Notes: generated by a model not told the origin, from the sequence alone. 64,000 bases of DNA from Streptomyces sp. NRRL S-244 (GCF_000717915.1 NZ_JOCX01000014.1:81109-145108); one strand, 5' to 3'. Positions 25,106 through 33,485 are shown, numbered from the stretch's first letter. Numbers and translations are program-made.

Positions 25106-27568
25106 ATGAGCGACCAGTCACCACCACCGGGCTGGACGCCTCGCGACCCGGACACCCCCGCAGGGACCCCCTCGGCAAGGCAGCCACAGACACCCCGGAA
25201 GCCGCAGAAGCCGCGGAATTCGCAGGGACCGCAGAAGCCGGCCGGCGCGAGGCAGGCCCGCCGAGCCGCCAAGAAGGCGGAGCGGAAACGGAAGCGGACC
25301 GGCTGGCGCCGCCTCGTCCCCACCTGGCGCATGGTGCTCGGCGCCGTCCTGCTGCTCGCCCTGCTGATCGTCGGCGCCTTCGTCGCCGGCTACCTGCTGG
25401 TGCACATCCCGCCCGCCAACTCCGCCGCGACCGCCCAGTCCAACCTCTACCTCTACGCGGACGGCTCCCAGCTCGCCCGCGACGGCGAGGTCAACCGCGT
25501 CAACGTCCCGCTCTCGCAGATCCCCCGCACCGTCCAGGAAGCCGTACTGGCCGCGGAGGACCGGGACTTCTACTCCGAGCGGGCCGTCGACCCCAAGGCG
25601 ATGGTCCGCGCCGCCTGGAACACGGCGACCGGCAAGGGCACCCAGTCCGGCTCCACCATCACCCAGCAGTACGTCAAGAACTACTACCTGGGCCAGGAAC
25701 AGACCATCAAGCGCAAGGTGAAGGAGTTCTTCATCGCGATCAAACTCGGTCGCGAGAAGTCGAAGGACTACATCCTGGAGGGTTACCTCAACACCAGCTA
25801 CTTCGGCCGCAACGCGTACGGCATCCAGGCCGCCGCCCAGGCCTACTACGGCAAGGACGTCGACAAACTCAACCCCGCCGAGGGCGCGTACCTCGCCACC
25901 CTCCTCAACTCCCCCAGCGCCTTCGACGTCGTCGCCCACCCCCAGAGCCGCGAGCGCGCGCTCGCCCGCTGGAACTACGTGCTCGACGGCATGGTCAAGA
26001 AGCAGTGGCTGCCGGCGGCCGAGCGGGCCGCCACCCGCTTCCCCGAACCCGGCAAGGTCCGCCCGGCCGCCGGGCTCTCCGGCCAGCGCGGCTACCTCGT
26101 CGAGGCCGTCAAGGACTACATCGTCGAGCACAAGATCCTCGACGAGAAGACCCTCGCCGAGGGCGGCTACCGCATCACCACGACGATCGACAAGCGGCGG
26201 CAGAACGCGTTCGTCGACGCCGTCGACGAGAAGATGGTCAGCCAACTCGACCCGGAGAAGAACAAGGCCGACCGCGTCGTACGGGCCGGCGGGGTCTCCA
26301 TCGACCCGGCCACCGGCAAGGTCGTCGCCATGTACGGGGGCATCGACTACACCAAGCAGTACGTCAACAACGCGACCCGGCACGACTACCAGGTGGCCTC
26401 CACCTTCAAGCCGTTCGTGTTCGCGGCCGCCGTCGAGAACGACTCCCGCACCCAGGACGGCCGCCTGATCACCCCCAACACCGTCTACAACGGCGACAAC
26501 AAGCGCCGCGTGGTCGGCACCCGGACCCCGTACGCCCCCGAGAACGAGGGGCAGATCTCGTACGGGAACATCACCGTCAACACCGCCACCGACCTCTCCG
26601 TCAACGCCGTCTTCGCGCAGATGGTCGTCGACGTCGGCACCGCCAAGGTCAAGCGGACCGCGATCGACCTCGGCATCCCCGCGGACACCCCGAACTTCGA
26701 CGCCGGCCCGGCCATGGCGCTGGGCACCATGCAGGCCAGCGTCCTGGACATGACCCAGGCCTACGCGACCCTCGCCGACCACGGGCGCTACACCCCGTAC
26801 ACCCTCATCGAGAAGATCGAGAAGGCCGACGACGACGTCCACCTGCCCGACCGCACCCCGAAGCAGACCATCAGCCGCGAAGCCGCCGACACCACCACGT
26901 CCATGCTGGTCAGCGTCGTCGACAACGGCACCGGCACGGCCGCCCTCGCCGCCGGGCACCCGGCCGCCGGCAAGACCGGCACCGGCGAACTGGACCGCTC
27001 CGCCTGGTTCGCGGCGTACACCCCGGACCTGGTCACGGTCGTCTCGATGATGGGCCAGGACCCCGATACGGGCGCCCTGGAATCCCTGTACGGGGCTCTC
27101 GGCGAGGCCCGGATCGGGGGCGGCGGGTACCCGGCCCGGATCTGGGCGCAGTACACGAAGACGGCTCTGGAGAACAGCGACCCCCTGGACTTCGACCTCG
27201 ATCTCCAGCCGGGCGCGGCCCCGTCCCCGCCGCCGTTCGTCCCGAGCAGCCCGGAGCCTTCGGAGGACGAGAGCACCCCCGAATCCCCGCCGCCGCCGAG
27301 CCGGCCGAACCGCCCGGGCCGCCCGACGCCGCCCACCGGCGGCCAGGACCAGGGAGGCCAGACCCAGGGCCAGAACGAGGGTCAGACCACCGGGGGACAG
27401 ACCACGGAGGGCGACACCACGGGGGGCCAGACGGACGCGGGCACCTCCACCGGAACGAGTACGGGGACGGGGACGACCGCAGGCACCACGACGGGCTCCA
27501 CGGCAGGCGCGCTCGGCGGCGTGACGGGCGGCCTGCGCAGGCGCCCGCCGTCGGAATACCTGGAGTAG
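25106..27568 (+). CDS. Class A penicillin-binding protein
   Basis: An 820-residue bifunctional peptidoglycan synthase. A cytoplasmic Pro/Lys-rich tail leads to a membrane helix (MVLGAVLLLALLIVGAFVAGYLL). The glycosyltransferase domain shows AAEDRDFYSE (Glu151) and GSTITQQYVKNYYL; the transpeptidase shows S432TFK, SVN in DLSVNAVFAQ and KTGTGE. A disordered Pro then Gly/Thr-rich tail ends the protein. ATG at 25106 follows GGAG by 8 bases. It acts outside the membrane in wall growth. It stands alone, divergent from the exporter operon. Confidence 0.93.
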   Translation: MSDQSPPPGWTPRDPDTPAGTPSARQPQTPRKPQKPRNSQGPQKPAGARQARRAAKKAERKRKRTGWRRLVPTWRMVLGAVLLLALLIVGAFVAGYLLVHIPPANSAATAQSNLYLYADGSQLARDGEVNRVNVPLSQIPRTVQEAVLAAEDRDFYSERAVDPKAMVRAAWNTATGKGTQSGSTITQQYVKNYYLGQEQTIKRKVKEFFIAIKLGREKSKDYILEGYLNTSYFGRNAYGIQAAAQAYYGKDVDKLNPAEGAYLATLLNSPSAFDVVAHPQSRERALARWNYVLDGMVKKQWLPAAERAATRFPEPGKVRPAAGLSGQRGYLVEAVKDYIVEHKILDEKTLAEGGYRITTTIDKRRQNAFVDAVDEKMVSQLDPEKNKADRVVRAGGVSIDPATGKVVAMYGGIDYTKQYVNNATRHDYQVASTFKPFVFAAAVENDSRTQDGRLITPNTVYNGDNKRRVVGTRTPYAPENEGQISYGNITVNTATDLSVNAVFAQMVVDVGTAKVKRTAIDLGIPADTPNFDAGPAMALGTMQASVLDMTQAYATLADHGRYTPYTLIEKIEKADDDVHLPDRTPKQTISREAADTTTSMLVSVVDNGTGTAALAAGHPAAGKTGTGELDRSAWFAAYTPDLVTVVSMMGQDPDTGALESLYGALGEARIGGGGYPARIWAQYTKTALENSDPLDFDLDLQPGAAPSPPPFVPSSPEPSEDESTPESPPPPSRPNRPGRPTPPTGGQDQGGQTQGQNEGQTTGGQTTEGDTTGGQTDAGTSTGTSTGTGTTAGTTTGSTAGALGGVTGGLRRRPPSEYLE

Positions 27569-27586
27569 CCGCCCCGGAAGCGCGGA

Positions 27587-27907
27587 TCAGTGACCGGAGG
27601 TCGCCTTCAGCCCCACCACGGCGACCAGCAGCAGGCAGATGAAGAAGATCCGGGCGGCGGTGACGGGCTCACCCAGCACCGCCATACCGAGCACGGCGGC
27701 GCCGGCCGCGCCGATGCCCACCCATACGCCGTACGCGGTACCGATGGGCAGGGTCTTGGCGGCGTACGAGAGCAGCACCATGCTGGCGACGATCCCGGCA
27801 CCGGTGAACACGCTGGGCCACAGCCGGGTGAAGCCCTCCGTGAACTTCATACCGATCGACCAGCCGACTTCGAGCAGACCGGCGACGAGAAGCAGAACCC
27901 AGGCCAT
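27587..27907 (-). CDS. sugE: SMR-family guanidinium exporter (Gdx/SugE type)
   Basis: A 106-residue four-helix small multidrug resistance protein. The sequence MAWVLLLVAGLLEVGWSIGMK and the later TLPIGTAYGVWVGIGAAGAA place it with SugE/Gdx rather than EmrE; Glu13 is the proton/substrate-coupling residue. Gdx proteins export guanidinium in exchange for protons. The ATG at 27907 follows GGAGG by 8 bases. A guanidine-III riboswitch in the leader supports this function strongly. Confidence 0.92.
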   Translation of the reverse strand: MAWVLLLVAGLLEVGWSIGMKFTEGFTRLWPSVFTGAGIVASMVLLSYAAKTLPIGTAYGVWVGIGAAGAAVLGMAVLGEPVTAARIFFICLLLVAVVGLKATSGH

Positions 27908-27940
27908 GACAGGCACCTCCGGAACGAGAGCGAACGGGGT

Positions 27941-27992
27941 GCGTCGTCTTGTCGTCCAGCCACGGCTACCCGGTACGGCGCGTCTCGTCGGG
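27941..27992 (-). promoter_or_regulatory. Guanidine-III riboswitch
   Basis: Reading the minus strand from 27992: CCCG, then ACGAG, GCGCCGT, ACCGGG, a short AGCCGTGGCT insert, GGACGACAAG and ACGACGC. P1 pairs 27989-27992 with 27969-27972. The pseudoknot pairs GCGCCGT (27975-27981) with ACGACGC (27941-27947) at six of seven positions, with one C-A. The ACGAG, GTACC and ACAAGACG blocks match my memory of the Thermobifida fusca guanidine-III RNA. It lies 33 bases upstream of the sugE start and probably frees translation when guanidinium binds. Confidence 0.85.
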
Positions 27993-28024
27993 GGTTCCCC
28001 ACCACCGTAGCAAAGCGCACACGA

Positions 28025-28054
28025 AAGGGCCGGTGACACCGGTCACCGGCCCTT
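28025..28054. terminator. Perfect 13-bp terminator downstream of the GroES-like gene
   Basis: AAGGGCCGGTGAC (28025-28037) pairs with GTCACCGGCCCTT (28042-28054) around ACCG. On the minus strand it is followed by TTTCG. It ends the GroES-like transcript just before the sugE riboswitch leader begins. Confidence 0.8.
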
Positions 28055-28091
28055 CGACGCCGGTCCGTCGCCGGAGGCGTGCTCCGCGCTC

Positions 28092-28442
28092 CTACAGGTA
28101 GAGCCCGGTGGAGTCCTTGGACCCCTCCAGCCGCTCGGCGGCCACGGCGTGCAGGTCCCGCTCGCGCATCAGCACGTACGTCGCACCCCGCACCTCGACC
28201 TCGGCCCGGTCCTCGGGGTCGTACAGCACCCGGTCGCCCGGCTCCACACTGCGTACGTTCTGCCCGACCGCGACCACCTCGGCCCAGGCCAGCCGCTTGC
28301 CCACGGCAGCGGTGGCCGGGATCAGGATGCCGCCGCCCGAGCGCCGCTCGCCCTCCGGCGAGTCGGACTTCACGAGCACACGGTCGTGCAGCATGCGGAT
28401 GGGCAGCTTGTCGTGGGTGGTGGTGTTGGTGTCGTCGCTCAC
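28092..28442 (-). CDS. GroES-like co-chaperonin paralogue
   Basis: A 116-residue GroES-fold protein. It has IRMLHDRVLVKSD, a mobile-loop region GERRSGGGILIPATA (the usual GGI/GGIV loop), EVVAVGQNVRSVEPGDRVLYDP and a C-terminal strand with EDRAEVEVRGATYVLMRERDLHAV. It is longer and more divergent than the groEL-linked GroES, and no groEL is next to it. It may cap a GroEL ring with altered specificity. GTG start at 28442. Confidence 0.88.
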   Translation of the reverse strand: MSDDTNTTTHDKLPIRMLHDRVLVKSDSPEGERRSGGGILIPATAAVGKRLAWAEVVAVGQNVRSVEPGDRVLYDPEDRAEVEVRGATYVLMRERDLHAVAAERLEGSKDSTGLYL

Positions 28443-28488
28443 GTCACGAACCTACCCGCCCGCGACCGGCCCGTACGCCGCAGGGTCA

Positions 28489-28812
28489 TCAGCGCTTGCG
28501 CCGCGCCGATACGACGAGCAGGCCGATCACACCGGCCGCGACCAGCGCGATGGGCGCGATCCGCTCGAAGCGCGGGGCGCCGTCCTCGTGGCGCAGGCCC
28601 TCCCGTACGTCCGTCAGGAGACGGTTCACGGCGACGACGGCACGCCCGGCGGTGTGGTCCACGGTCGAGGCGACCCTGGCCTTCGCGTCCCCGATGATCG
28701 TCTTCGGATGCACGCGCACGCCGATCTCGTCGAGCGTCTCGGCGAGCTGCTCGCGGCGGCGGACGATGTCCGCCTCGATCTGTGCGGGGGTCCTGGCTTC
28801 GGGCACGGGCAC
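28489..28812 (-). CDS. DUF3618 protein
   Basis: A 107-residue protein. DUF3618 is clear near the N-terminus: RTPAQIEADIVRRREQLAETLDEI, followed by RVHPKTIIGDAKARV. A hydrophobic helix (IALVAAGVIGLLVVSA) and RRKR end the protein, so it is probably tail-anchored in the membrane. The GTG at 28812 has GGAGG 7 bases upstream. Function unknown; the family is common near phage-holin-like and stress genes in actinobacteria. Confidence 0.85.
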   Translation of the reverse strand: MPVPEARTPAQIEADIVRRREQLAETLDEIGVRVHPKTIIGDAKARVASTVDHTAGRAVVAVNRLLTDVREGLRHEDGAPRFERIAPIALVAAGVIGLLVVSARRKR

Positions 28813-28920
28813 CGCGCTGCCTCCGTCGTCGTCGGGTCGAGTAGGGGGCGTAGCCCACCATGAACAGTCTGTCAGCTTAGTCTCGGACGGTACCGATCCC
28901 CTCCCGAGGAGACTGTTGAC

Positions 28921-29388
28921 ATGAGCGAGCGACTCCAGCCGGGCGACACCGCCCCCGCCTTCACCCTGCCCGACGCGGACGGCAACGAGGTTTCGCTCGC
29001 CGACCACAAGGGCCGCAAGGTGATCGTGTACTTCTACCCCGCGGCGCTGACGCCGGGCTGCACGAAGCAGGCCTGCGATTTCACGGACAACCTGTCGGTG
29101 CTGGCCGAGGCCGGTTACGACGTGATCGGCGTGTCCCCGGACAAGCCGGAGAAGCTGGCGAAGTTCCGCGAGAAGGAGCACCTGAAGGTCACCCTGGTCG
29201 GCGACCCGGAGAAGAAGGTCCTGGAGTCCTACGGCGCGTACGGCGAGAAGAAGCTGTACGGCAAGACGGTGACCGGCGTCATCCGCTCCACGGTGATCGT
29301 GGACGAGGAGGGCAAGGTCGAACGCGCCCTCTACAACGTCAAGGCCACGGGCCACGTAGCCAAGATCATCAAGGACCTGGGCATCTGA
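28921..29388 (+). CDS. bcp: Thiol peroxidase Bcp (peroxiredoxin Q)
   Basis: A 155-residue peroxiredoxin that reduces hydrogen peroxide and organic hydroperoxides with thioredoxin. Peroxidatic Cys47 lies in YPAALTPGCTKQACDF, with Cys52 as the likely resolving residue, the normal BCP spacing. The AALTPG segment replaces the usual KDxTPGC but keeps the Thr and Pro. ATG at 28921 follows GAGGAG. It is monocistronic, with a terminator 22 bases after the stop. Confidence 0.94.
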   Translation: MSERLQPGDTAPAFTLPDADGNEVSLADHKGRKVIVYFYPAALTPGCTKQACDFTDNLSVLAEAGYDVIGVSPDKPEKLAKFREKEHLKVTLVGDPEKKVLESYGAYGEKKLYGKTVTGVIRSTVIVDEEGKVERALYNVKATGHVAKIIKDLGI

Positions 29389-29409
29389 CGCCACCCACCC
29401 TCCCCCGAC

Positions 29410-29440
29410 AGCGGCCCGCACCCACCCGGTGCGGGCCGCT
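29410..29440 (+). terminator. Terminator of bcp
   Basis: AGCGGCCCGCACC (29410-29422) and GGTGCGGGCCGCT (29428-29440) form a perfect 13-bp stem with a CACCC loop. Confidence 0.8.
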
Positions 29441-29536
29441 CCGCTTATCGGACGAAAAAACCCGTAACTGTCCGACTATCACCCCGTTACTCCGTACGAG
29501 AGCCGCACACGCGGCCGGAAACGGAGGGGGCGTCGG

Positions 29537-30184
29537 ATGGCGACGAGCCAATACACGAGGGAACGCCTGACGGAGGCGGCGCGTACGTCGCGGACGCTGA
29601 GCGAGGCGGTGGAGAAACTGGGGGCGATCCCGCGGAGCGGGTCCCGGGAATACGTTCGCGTGCGCATGCGGAAGCTGGGGATCGACACATCGCACTTCGA
29701 GCGGGAGGGGGTGAAGTGGACCATGGAGGTCCTCGAGAAGGCTGTGGCCGCCTCCAGCAACATGTACGAGGTGCTCCACCGACTCGGCCTGGAGGCCGTG
29801 GGCGGACACCACGCTCACATCAGCCGCAAGGTGAAGGCATTCGGCATCGACACCTCGCACTTCACCGGCCCGAGGCGGACGGAGCGAATGCGGGACAACA
29901 GACGCCGTCGCACAGCCGAGGAGATCCTCTGCAAGGACACCTCACCACAGGCCACAAGAACGCCCAACTCCCGGCTGCGGCGCGCCCTCCTGGAGGCTGG
30001 GGCCCACGAGTGCTGCGCCTTCTGCGGCATCGAGGCGGTCTGGCTGGGTGAGCCGCTCGCCTTGGAGGTCGACCACATAGACGGCAACTGGCGGAACAAC
30101 CTGCGAGAGAACTTGCGGTTCCTCTGCCCCAACTGCCACTCCACGACTGATACATACCGCGGCCGAGGCAAGGTGCGACGATGA
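29537..30184 (+). CDS. wHTH-repeat HNH endonuclease, first of a tandem pair
   Basis: A 215-residue protein. Two N-terminal helical repeats of about 55 residues each end in a KLGIDTSHF / AFGIDTSHF motif, as in DNA-binding domains of HNH proteins. The C-terminal HNH domain has CCAFCGI, LEVDHIDGNWRNN with the metal-binding Asp-His, LRENLRFLCPNCHS. All expected catalytic and zinc residues are present, so it should be active. ATG at 29537 follows GGAGGGGG. Its stop overlaps the start of a paralogue (ATGA). Relatives include phage and housekeeping HNH proteins; target unknown. Confidence 0.85.
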   Translation: MATSQYTRERLTEAARTSRTLSEAVEKLGAIPRSGSREYVRVRMRKLGIDTSHFEREGVKWTMEVLEKAVAASSNMYEVLHRLGLEAVGGHHAHISRKVKAFGIDTSHFTGPRRTERMRDNRRRRTAEEILCKDTSPQATRTPNSRLRRALLEAGAHECCAFCGIEAVWLGEPLALEVDHIDGNWRNNLRENLRFLCPNCHSTTDTYRGRGKVRR

Positions 30185-30834
30185 CCACCGCCAACCGCTA
30201 CACGAAGGAAGCCCTTGCCGAGGCGGCCCAGCTCTGCTCGAGCATCGAGGAGGTCATCGCCCACCTGGGCACGCGACCGTACTCCCGGCTCACCTCCTAC
30301 CTTCTGAAGCGGTTCGGCGACCACGGTATCGACGTGTCCCACTTCCCCGCCGTTGGCCGGCCGCCGCGGCCGACGGCGGCGGAGCTCCGGCACGCCGTGG
30401 ACGCATCGCGCTCACTCTCCGAGTCCCTTCGCGTCCTCGGCCGGCCGGACAACCATCGTCAGCGCGCACGCCTGAAGGCATGGATCGCGGAGGAGGGCAT
30501 CAGCACCACCCACTTCCTGGGGCAAGCCCACCAGCGCGGCAAGCCATCGCCCACCGCCAAAACACCGGACGAGATACTCGTCCGGCATGACAGGCAGCGG
30601 AGAACCGGCACCAAGGCGCTGCGTCGCGCGCTGCGCGAGATCGGTGTCCCGGAATGCTGCGACCGGTGCGAAGCACCTCCCGAGTGGCGCGGGCGCCCCA
30701 TGACCTTGGAGATCGACCACATCAACGGCGACTGGAGCGACGACCGCCGGGAGAACCTCCGGCTGCTGTGCCCCAACTGCCACGCGATCACCAGCACATG
30801 GTGCCGAGGAGGCCGTCGCCGGTCGAGTTCCTGA
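30181..30834 (+). CDS. wHTH-repeat HNH endonuclease, second of a tandem pair
   Basis: A 217-residue paralogue of the preceding gene with the same layout: two helical repeats ending HGIDVSHF and EGISTTHF, then CCDRCEAP, LEIDHINGDWSDD, RENLRLLCPNCHA. HNH residues are complete. The two proteins differ widely outside the motifs, so the duplication is old and both are probably kept for different targets or a heterodimer. Start at 30181 overlaps the previous stop by 4 bases. Confidence 0.85.
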   Translation: MTTANRYTKEALAEAAQLCSSIEEVIAHLGTRPYSRLTSYLLKRFGDHGIDVSHFPAVGRPPRPTAAELRHAVDASRSLSESLRVLGRPDNHRQRARLKAWIAEEGISTTHFLGQAHQRGKPSPTAKTPDEILVRHDRQRRTGTKALRRALREIGVPECCDRCEAPPEWRGRPMTLEIDHINGDWSDDRRENLRLLCPNCHAITSTWCRGGRRRSSS

Positions 30835-30843
30835 TCTTGCGCA

Positions 30844-30882
30844 TTTTCGTACAGCCGCCTGCCGCTATCATGGCAGGCGGCT
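30844..30882 (+). promoter_or_regulatory. Palindrome with probable tRNA promoter in its loop
   Basis: AGCCGCCTGCC (30853-30863) and GGCAGGCGGCT (30872-30882) form a perfect 11-bp inverted repeat. The 8-base loop contains TATCAT (30866-30871), a good -10 box, with TTTTCG (30844-30849) 16 bases upstream as a weak -35. Transcription would begin about 7 bases before the tRNA. The same hairpin could terminate the HNH operon. Confidence 0.5.
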
Positions 30883-30883
30883 A

Positions 30884-30967
30884 GCGGCGGTGGCGCAACG
30901 GCGACGCAGCAGACTTAGGATCTGTGGCCCGTGAAACGGCTTGAGGGTTCGAATCCCTTCCGCCGCA
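30884..30967 (+). tRNA. tRNA-Leu (UAG)
   Basis: An 84-base class II tRNA. The acceptor stem GCGGCGG (30884-30890) pairs with CCGCCGC (30960-30966), discriminator A at 30967. The anticodon loop CTTAGGA gives anticodon TAG, reading CUA/CUG leucine codons. A long variable arm (TGGCCCGTGAAACGGCTTG) and the T-loop GGTTCGAATCC are clear. CCA is not encoded. A terminator follows 5 bases later. Confidence 0.95.
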
Positions 30968-30971
30968 CAGC

Positions 30972-31012
30972 AATGGCCTGCGAATCGAAAGATCGATGCG
31001 CAGGCCATTTTT
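30972..31012 (+). terminator. Rho-independent terminator of tRNA-Leu
   Basis: AATGGCCTGCG (30972-30982) pairs with CGCAGGCCATT (30999-31009), followed by TTT. This is one of the few hairpins here with a U-tract. Confidence 0.85.
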
Positions 31013-31022
31013 GTACCCGCCC

Positions 31023-31631
31023 TCAGGCGACCAGGGCGCGGATGAAGGGGACCAGGGCGCGGAAGGCCTGGCCTCGGTGGGAGATGGCGTTCTTTTCCGC
31101 CGGGGTGAGTTCCGCGCAGGTGCGGGTTTCGCCCTCGGGCTGGAGGACCGGGTCGTAGCCGAAGCCGCCGGTGCCCGCCGGGGTGTGGCGGAGGGTGCCG
31201 AGGAGGCGGCCCTCCACGACGCGTTCGGTGCCGTCCGGGAGGGCGAGGGCCGCCGCGCACGCGAAGTGGGCTCCGCGGTGCTCGTCGGCGATGTCCCCGA
31301 GCTGGGCCAGCAGCAGGTCCAGGTTCGCCCGGTCGTCTCCGTGCTTGCCCGCCCACCGCGCCGAGAAGATGCCGGGGGCGCCGTTCAGGACGTCCACGCA
31401 GAGGCCGGAGTCGTCGGCGATCGCCGGCAGTCCGGTGGCCTGGGCCAGGGCGTGCGCCTTGAGGAGGGCGTTCTCGGCGAAGGTGACGCCGGTCTCCTTG
31501 ACGTCCGGGATCTGCGGGTACGCGTCCGCGCCGACCAGCTCGTACGGCAGGCCGGCGTCGGACAGGATGGCGTGGAGCTCGGCGACTTTGCCCGCGTTGC
31601 GGGTGGCGAGGATCAGGCGGCTGCTGGTCAT
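31023..31631 (-). CDS. rdgB: RdgB/HAM1 non-canonical purine NTP pyrophosphatase
   Basis: A 202-residue enzyme that hydrolyses XTP and dITP to monophosphates, keeping deaminated purines out of DNA. Family motifs: LILATRNAGKVAELHAIL, TFAENALLKAHA, AIADDSGLCVD, GIFSARWAG, GFGYDPVL and EKNAISHRGQAF. Start chosen at ATG 31631 (MTSSRLIL); ATG at 31640 is equally open and has a GGAA upstream. It follows rph on the same strand with a lipoprotein gene between, an arrangement normal for actinobacteria. Confidence 0.94.
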   Translation of the reverse strand: MTSSRLILATRNAGKVAELHAILSDAGLPYELVGADAYPQIPDVKETGVTFAENALLKAHALAQATGLPAIADDSGLCVDVLNGAPGIFSARWAGKHGDDRANLDLLLAQLGDIADEHRGAHFACAAALALPDGTERVVEGRLLGTLRHTPAGTGGFGYDPVLQPEGETRTCAELTPAEKNAISHRGQAFRALVPFIRALVA

Positions 31632-31677
31632 GGACCCCATTATTCCGCGTCCGTCATGACGGCCACCTGCGGCCCCG

Positions 31678-32064
31678 TCAGCCCGGGGTGCAGACCTTCG
31701 AGAGTTCCTTCGCGGCGTCGGCGACCGGCTGGATGTCCGGGGTGGCGTTGCCGTTCTCGATGGCCGTGCGGACGTTCTTGACCGCCGTGGTCATGGAGGA
31801 GACGGCCTTGCTCAGGTCGGCGTTGTCCGTCTGGTCGCCGACCTTCTTGAGGTTCGCCTCGATCTGGTTCAGCGCGTTCTGGGCGTCCTGCGGGCTGTTG
31901 CCGGCCTGGGAGACCGCCTGCTGGAGGTCGTTGGCGCCGTCGGTGATGGCCACCGCCGTGTTCGCGCAGTCCATCGCCGTCGAGATCGCGTCACAGGACG
32001 TCAGCGCCGGGACGGCGAGAGCCGCTGCGAGCACGACCGCCGCTATGCGGTGCTTCGGGTTCAT
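31678..32064 (-). CDS. Secreted lipoprotein, helical
   Basis: A 128-residue protein with a lipoprotein signal peptide: basic start, hydrophobic AAVVLAAALAVPA and lipobox LTSC (Cys23). The mature part is Asn/Asp/Gln-rich and helical (NDLQQAVSQAGNSPQDAQNAL). It is probably tethered to the outer face of the membrane. The ATG at 32064 follows GGGAG by 9 bases. Function unknown. A heptanucleotide repeat lies just upstream. Confidence 0.82.
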   Translation of the reverse strand: MNPKHRIAAVVLAAALAVPALTSCDAISTAMDCANTAVAITDGANDLQQAVSQAGNSPQDAQNALNQIEANLKKVGDQTDNADLSKAVSSMTTAVKNVRTAIENGNATPDIQPVADAAKELSKVCTPG

Positions 32065-32094
32065 GGTTCGGGTCTCCCAGGAATCGACACGGAT

Positions 32095-32129
32095 GCGAGA
32101 AGTGAGAAGCGAGAAGCGAGAAGCGAAAT
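32095..32129. repeat. Heptanucleotide direct repeats upstream of lipoprotein gene
   Basis: Units GCGAGAA, GTGAGAA, GCGAGAA, GCGAGAA and a partial GCGAAAT run head to tail, 31 bases upstream of the lipoprotein start. They could vary in number or bind a regulator; neither is shown. Confidence 0.75.
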
Positions 32130-32207
32130 ACGAGGACGGGCGCACGGCTTTGACACCGTGCGCCCGTACCCGGGGGGACGCACCAGCGGCCCCCGCGGTT
32201 CTGCGGC

Positions 32208-32933
<726 letters not shown>

Positions 32934-32953
32934 GCGTCCGAGCCTAGTCGGTG

Positions 32954-32998
32954 GCCGGGTGCGCGAGAGCCGGGTGGGCGAGAGCCGGGTACGCGAAG
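32954..32998. repeat. Three 15-bp tandem repeats
   Basis: GCCGGGTGCGCGAGA, GCCGGGTGGGCGAGA and GCCGGGTACGCGAAG run in sequence between rph and nagF. They end at the foot of the nagF terminator hairpin. Confidence 0.75.
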
Positions 32999-33028
32999 AC
33001 CCCGTCCGGGTGGGGCCCGTACGGGGTC
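32998..33028 (-). terminator. Hairpin downstream of nagF
   Basis: GACCCCGT (32998-33005) pairs with ACGGGGTC (33021-33028), with an inner CGGG/CCCG stem. It lies 28 bases beyond the nagF stop. Confidence 0.65.
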
Positions 33029-33055
33029 TGGCGGAGGTCCGAGCGGGAGCTCAGC

Positions 33056-33289
33056 TCACATCATGTCTTCGATGTCGGCGGCGATCGGGTCGGCGTCGGT
33101 GCCGATGACGACCTGGACCGCGGTGCCCATCTTGACGACGCCGTGGGCGCCGGCGGCCTTCAGGGCGGCCTCGTCGACCTTGCTGGGGTCGATGACCTCG
33201 GTGCGCAGGCGGGTGATGCAGCCCTCGACCTCTTCGATGTTCTCGATGCCGCCGAGCCCGGCGACGATCTTCTCAGCCTTGGTGGCCAT
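33056..33289 (-). CDS. nagF: PTS EIIB component for N-acetylglucosamine
   Basis: A 77-residue EIIB domain of the glucose family. Cys24 in EVEGCITRLR is the phosphorylated residue; KMGTAVQVVIGTDADPIAADI is the family C-terminal half. In S. coelicolor the free-standing NagF hands phosphate to the NagE EIIC proteins during GlcNAc uptake (from memory). The ATG at 33289 follows GGGAG. It diverges from nagE1, with a DasR box in the 247-base space. Confidence 0.9.
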   Translation of the reverse strand: MATKAEKIVAGLGGIENIEEVEGCITRLRTEVIDPSKVDEAALKAAGAHGVVKMGTAVQVVIGTDADPIAADIEDMM

Positions 33290-33469
33290 GTGTTTCTCCC
33301 TGAGTTCTACGAAGAACGAGTCTCGGCGGTCCCGGTCCAGCCAGCGCGATCCGCTTTGTCACGGTAGCCCACTGTTGGCCCAGCTACGCGAGCGTGGGTC
33401 CGGCTTCTGCCGAATGATGACGATCAGCAGCAACCTGCCCTCCGGGCGGGTGAATGCGACCGCACCACA

Positions 33470-33485
33470 AGTGGTCTACACCAGT
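33470..33485. promoter_or_regulatory. DasR-responsive element (dre) between nagF and nagE1
   Basis: AGTGGTCTACACCAGT closely matches the dre consensus ACTGGTCTAGACCACT and is nearly symmetrical. DasR, a GntR regulator, represses GlcNAc uptake genes and is released by glucosamine-6-phosphate. The box is 52 bases before nagE1 and may serve both genes. Confidence 0.85.

Noticed and set aside
24166..27642. Plus-strand frame over 1000 codons across the ABC and PBP genes
   Set aside because: Product is Arg/Pro/His repeats, a frame shadow. Real genes on both strands explain the region.
28439..28861. Alternative minus-strand frame MGYAPYSTRRRRR overlapping the DUF3618 gene
   Set aside because: Arg-rich shadow. 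The DUF3618 motif and its GGAGG-supported GTG at 28812 are in another frame.
30884..30967. tRNA-Leu as an integration site for a mobile element
   Set aside because: No integrase, no repeated 3' tRNA fragment and no phage genes nearby; flanks are ordinary genes.
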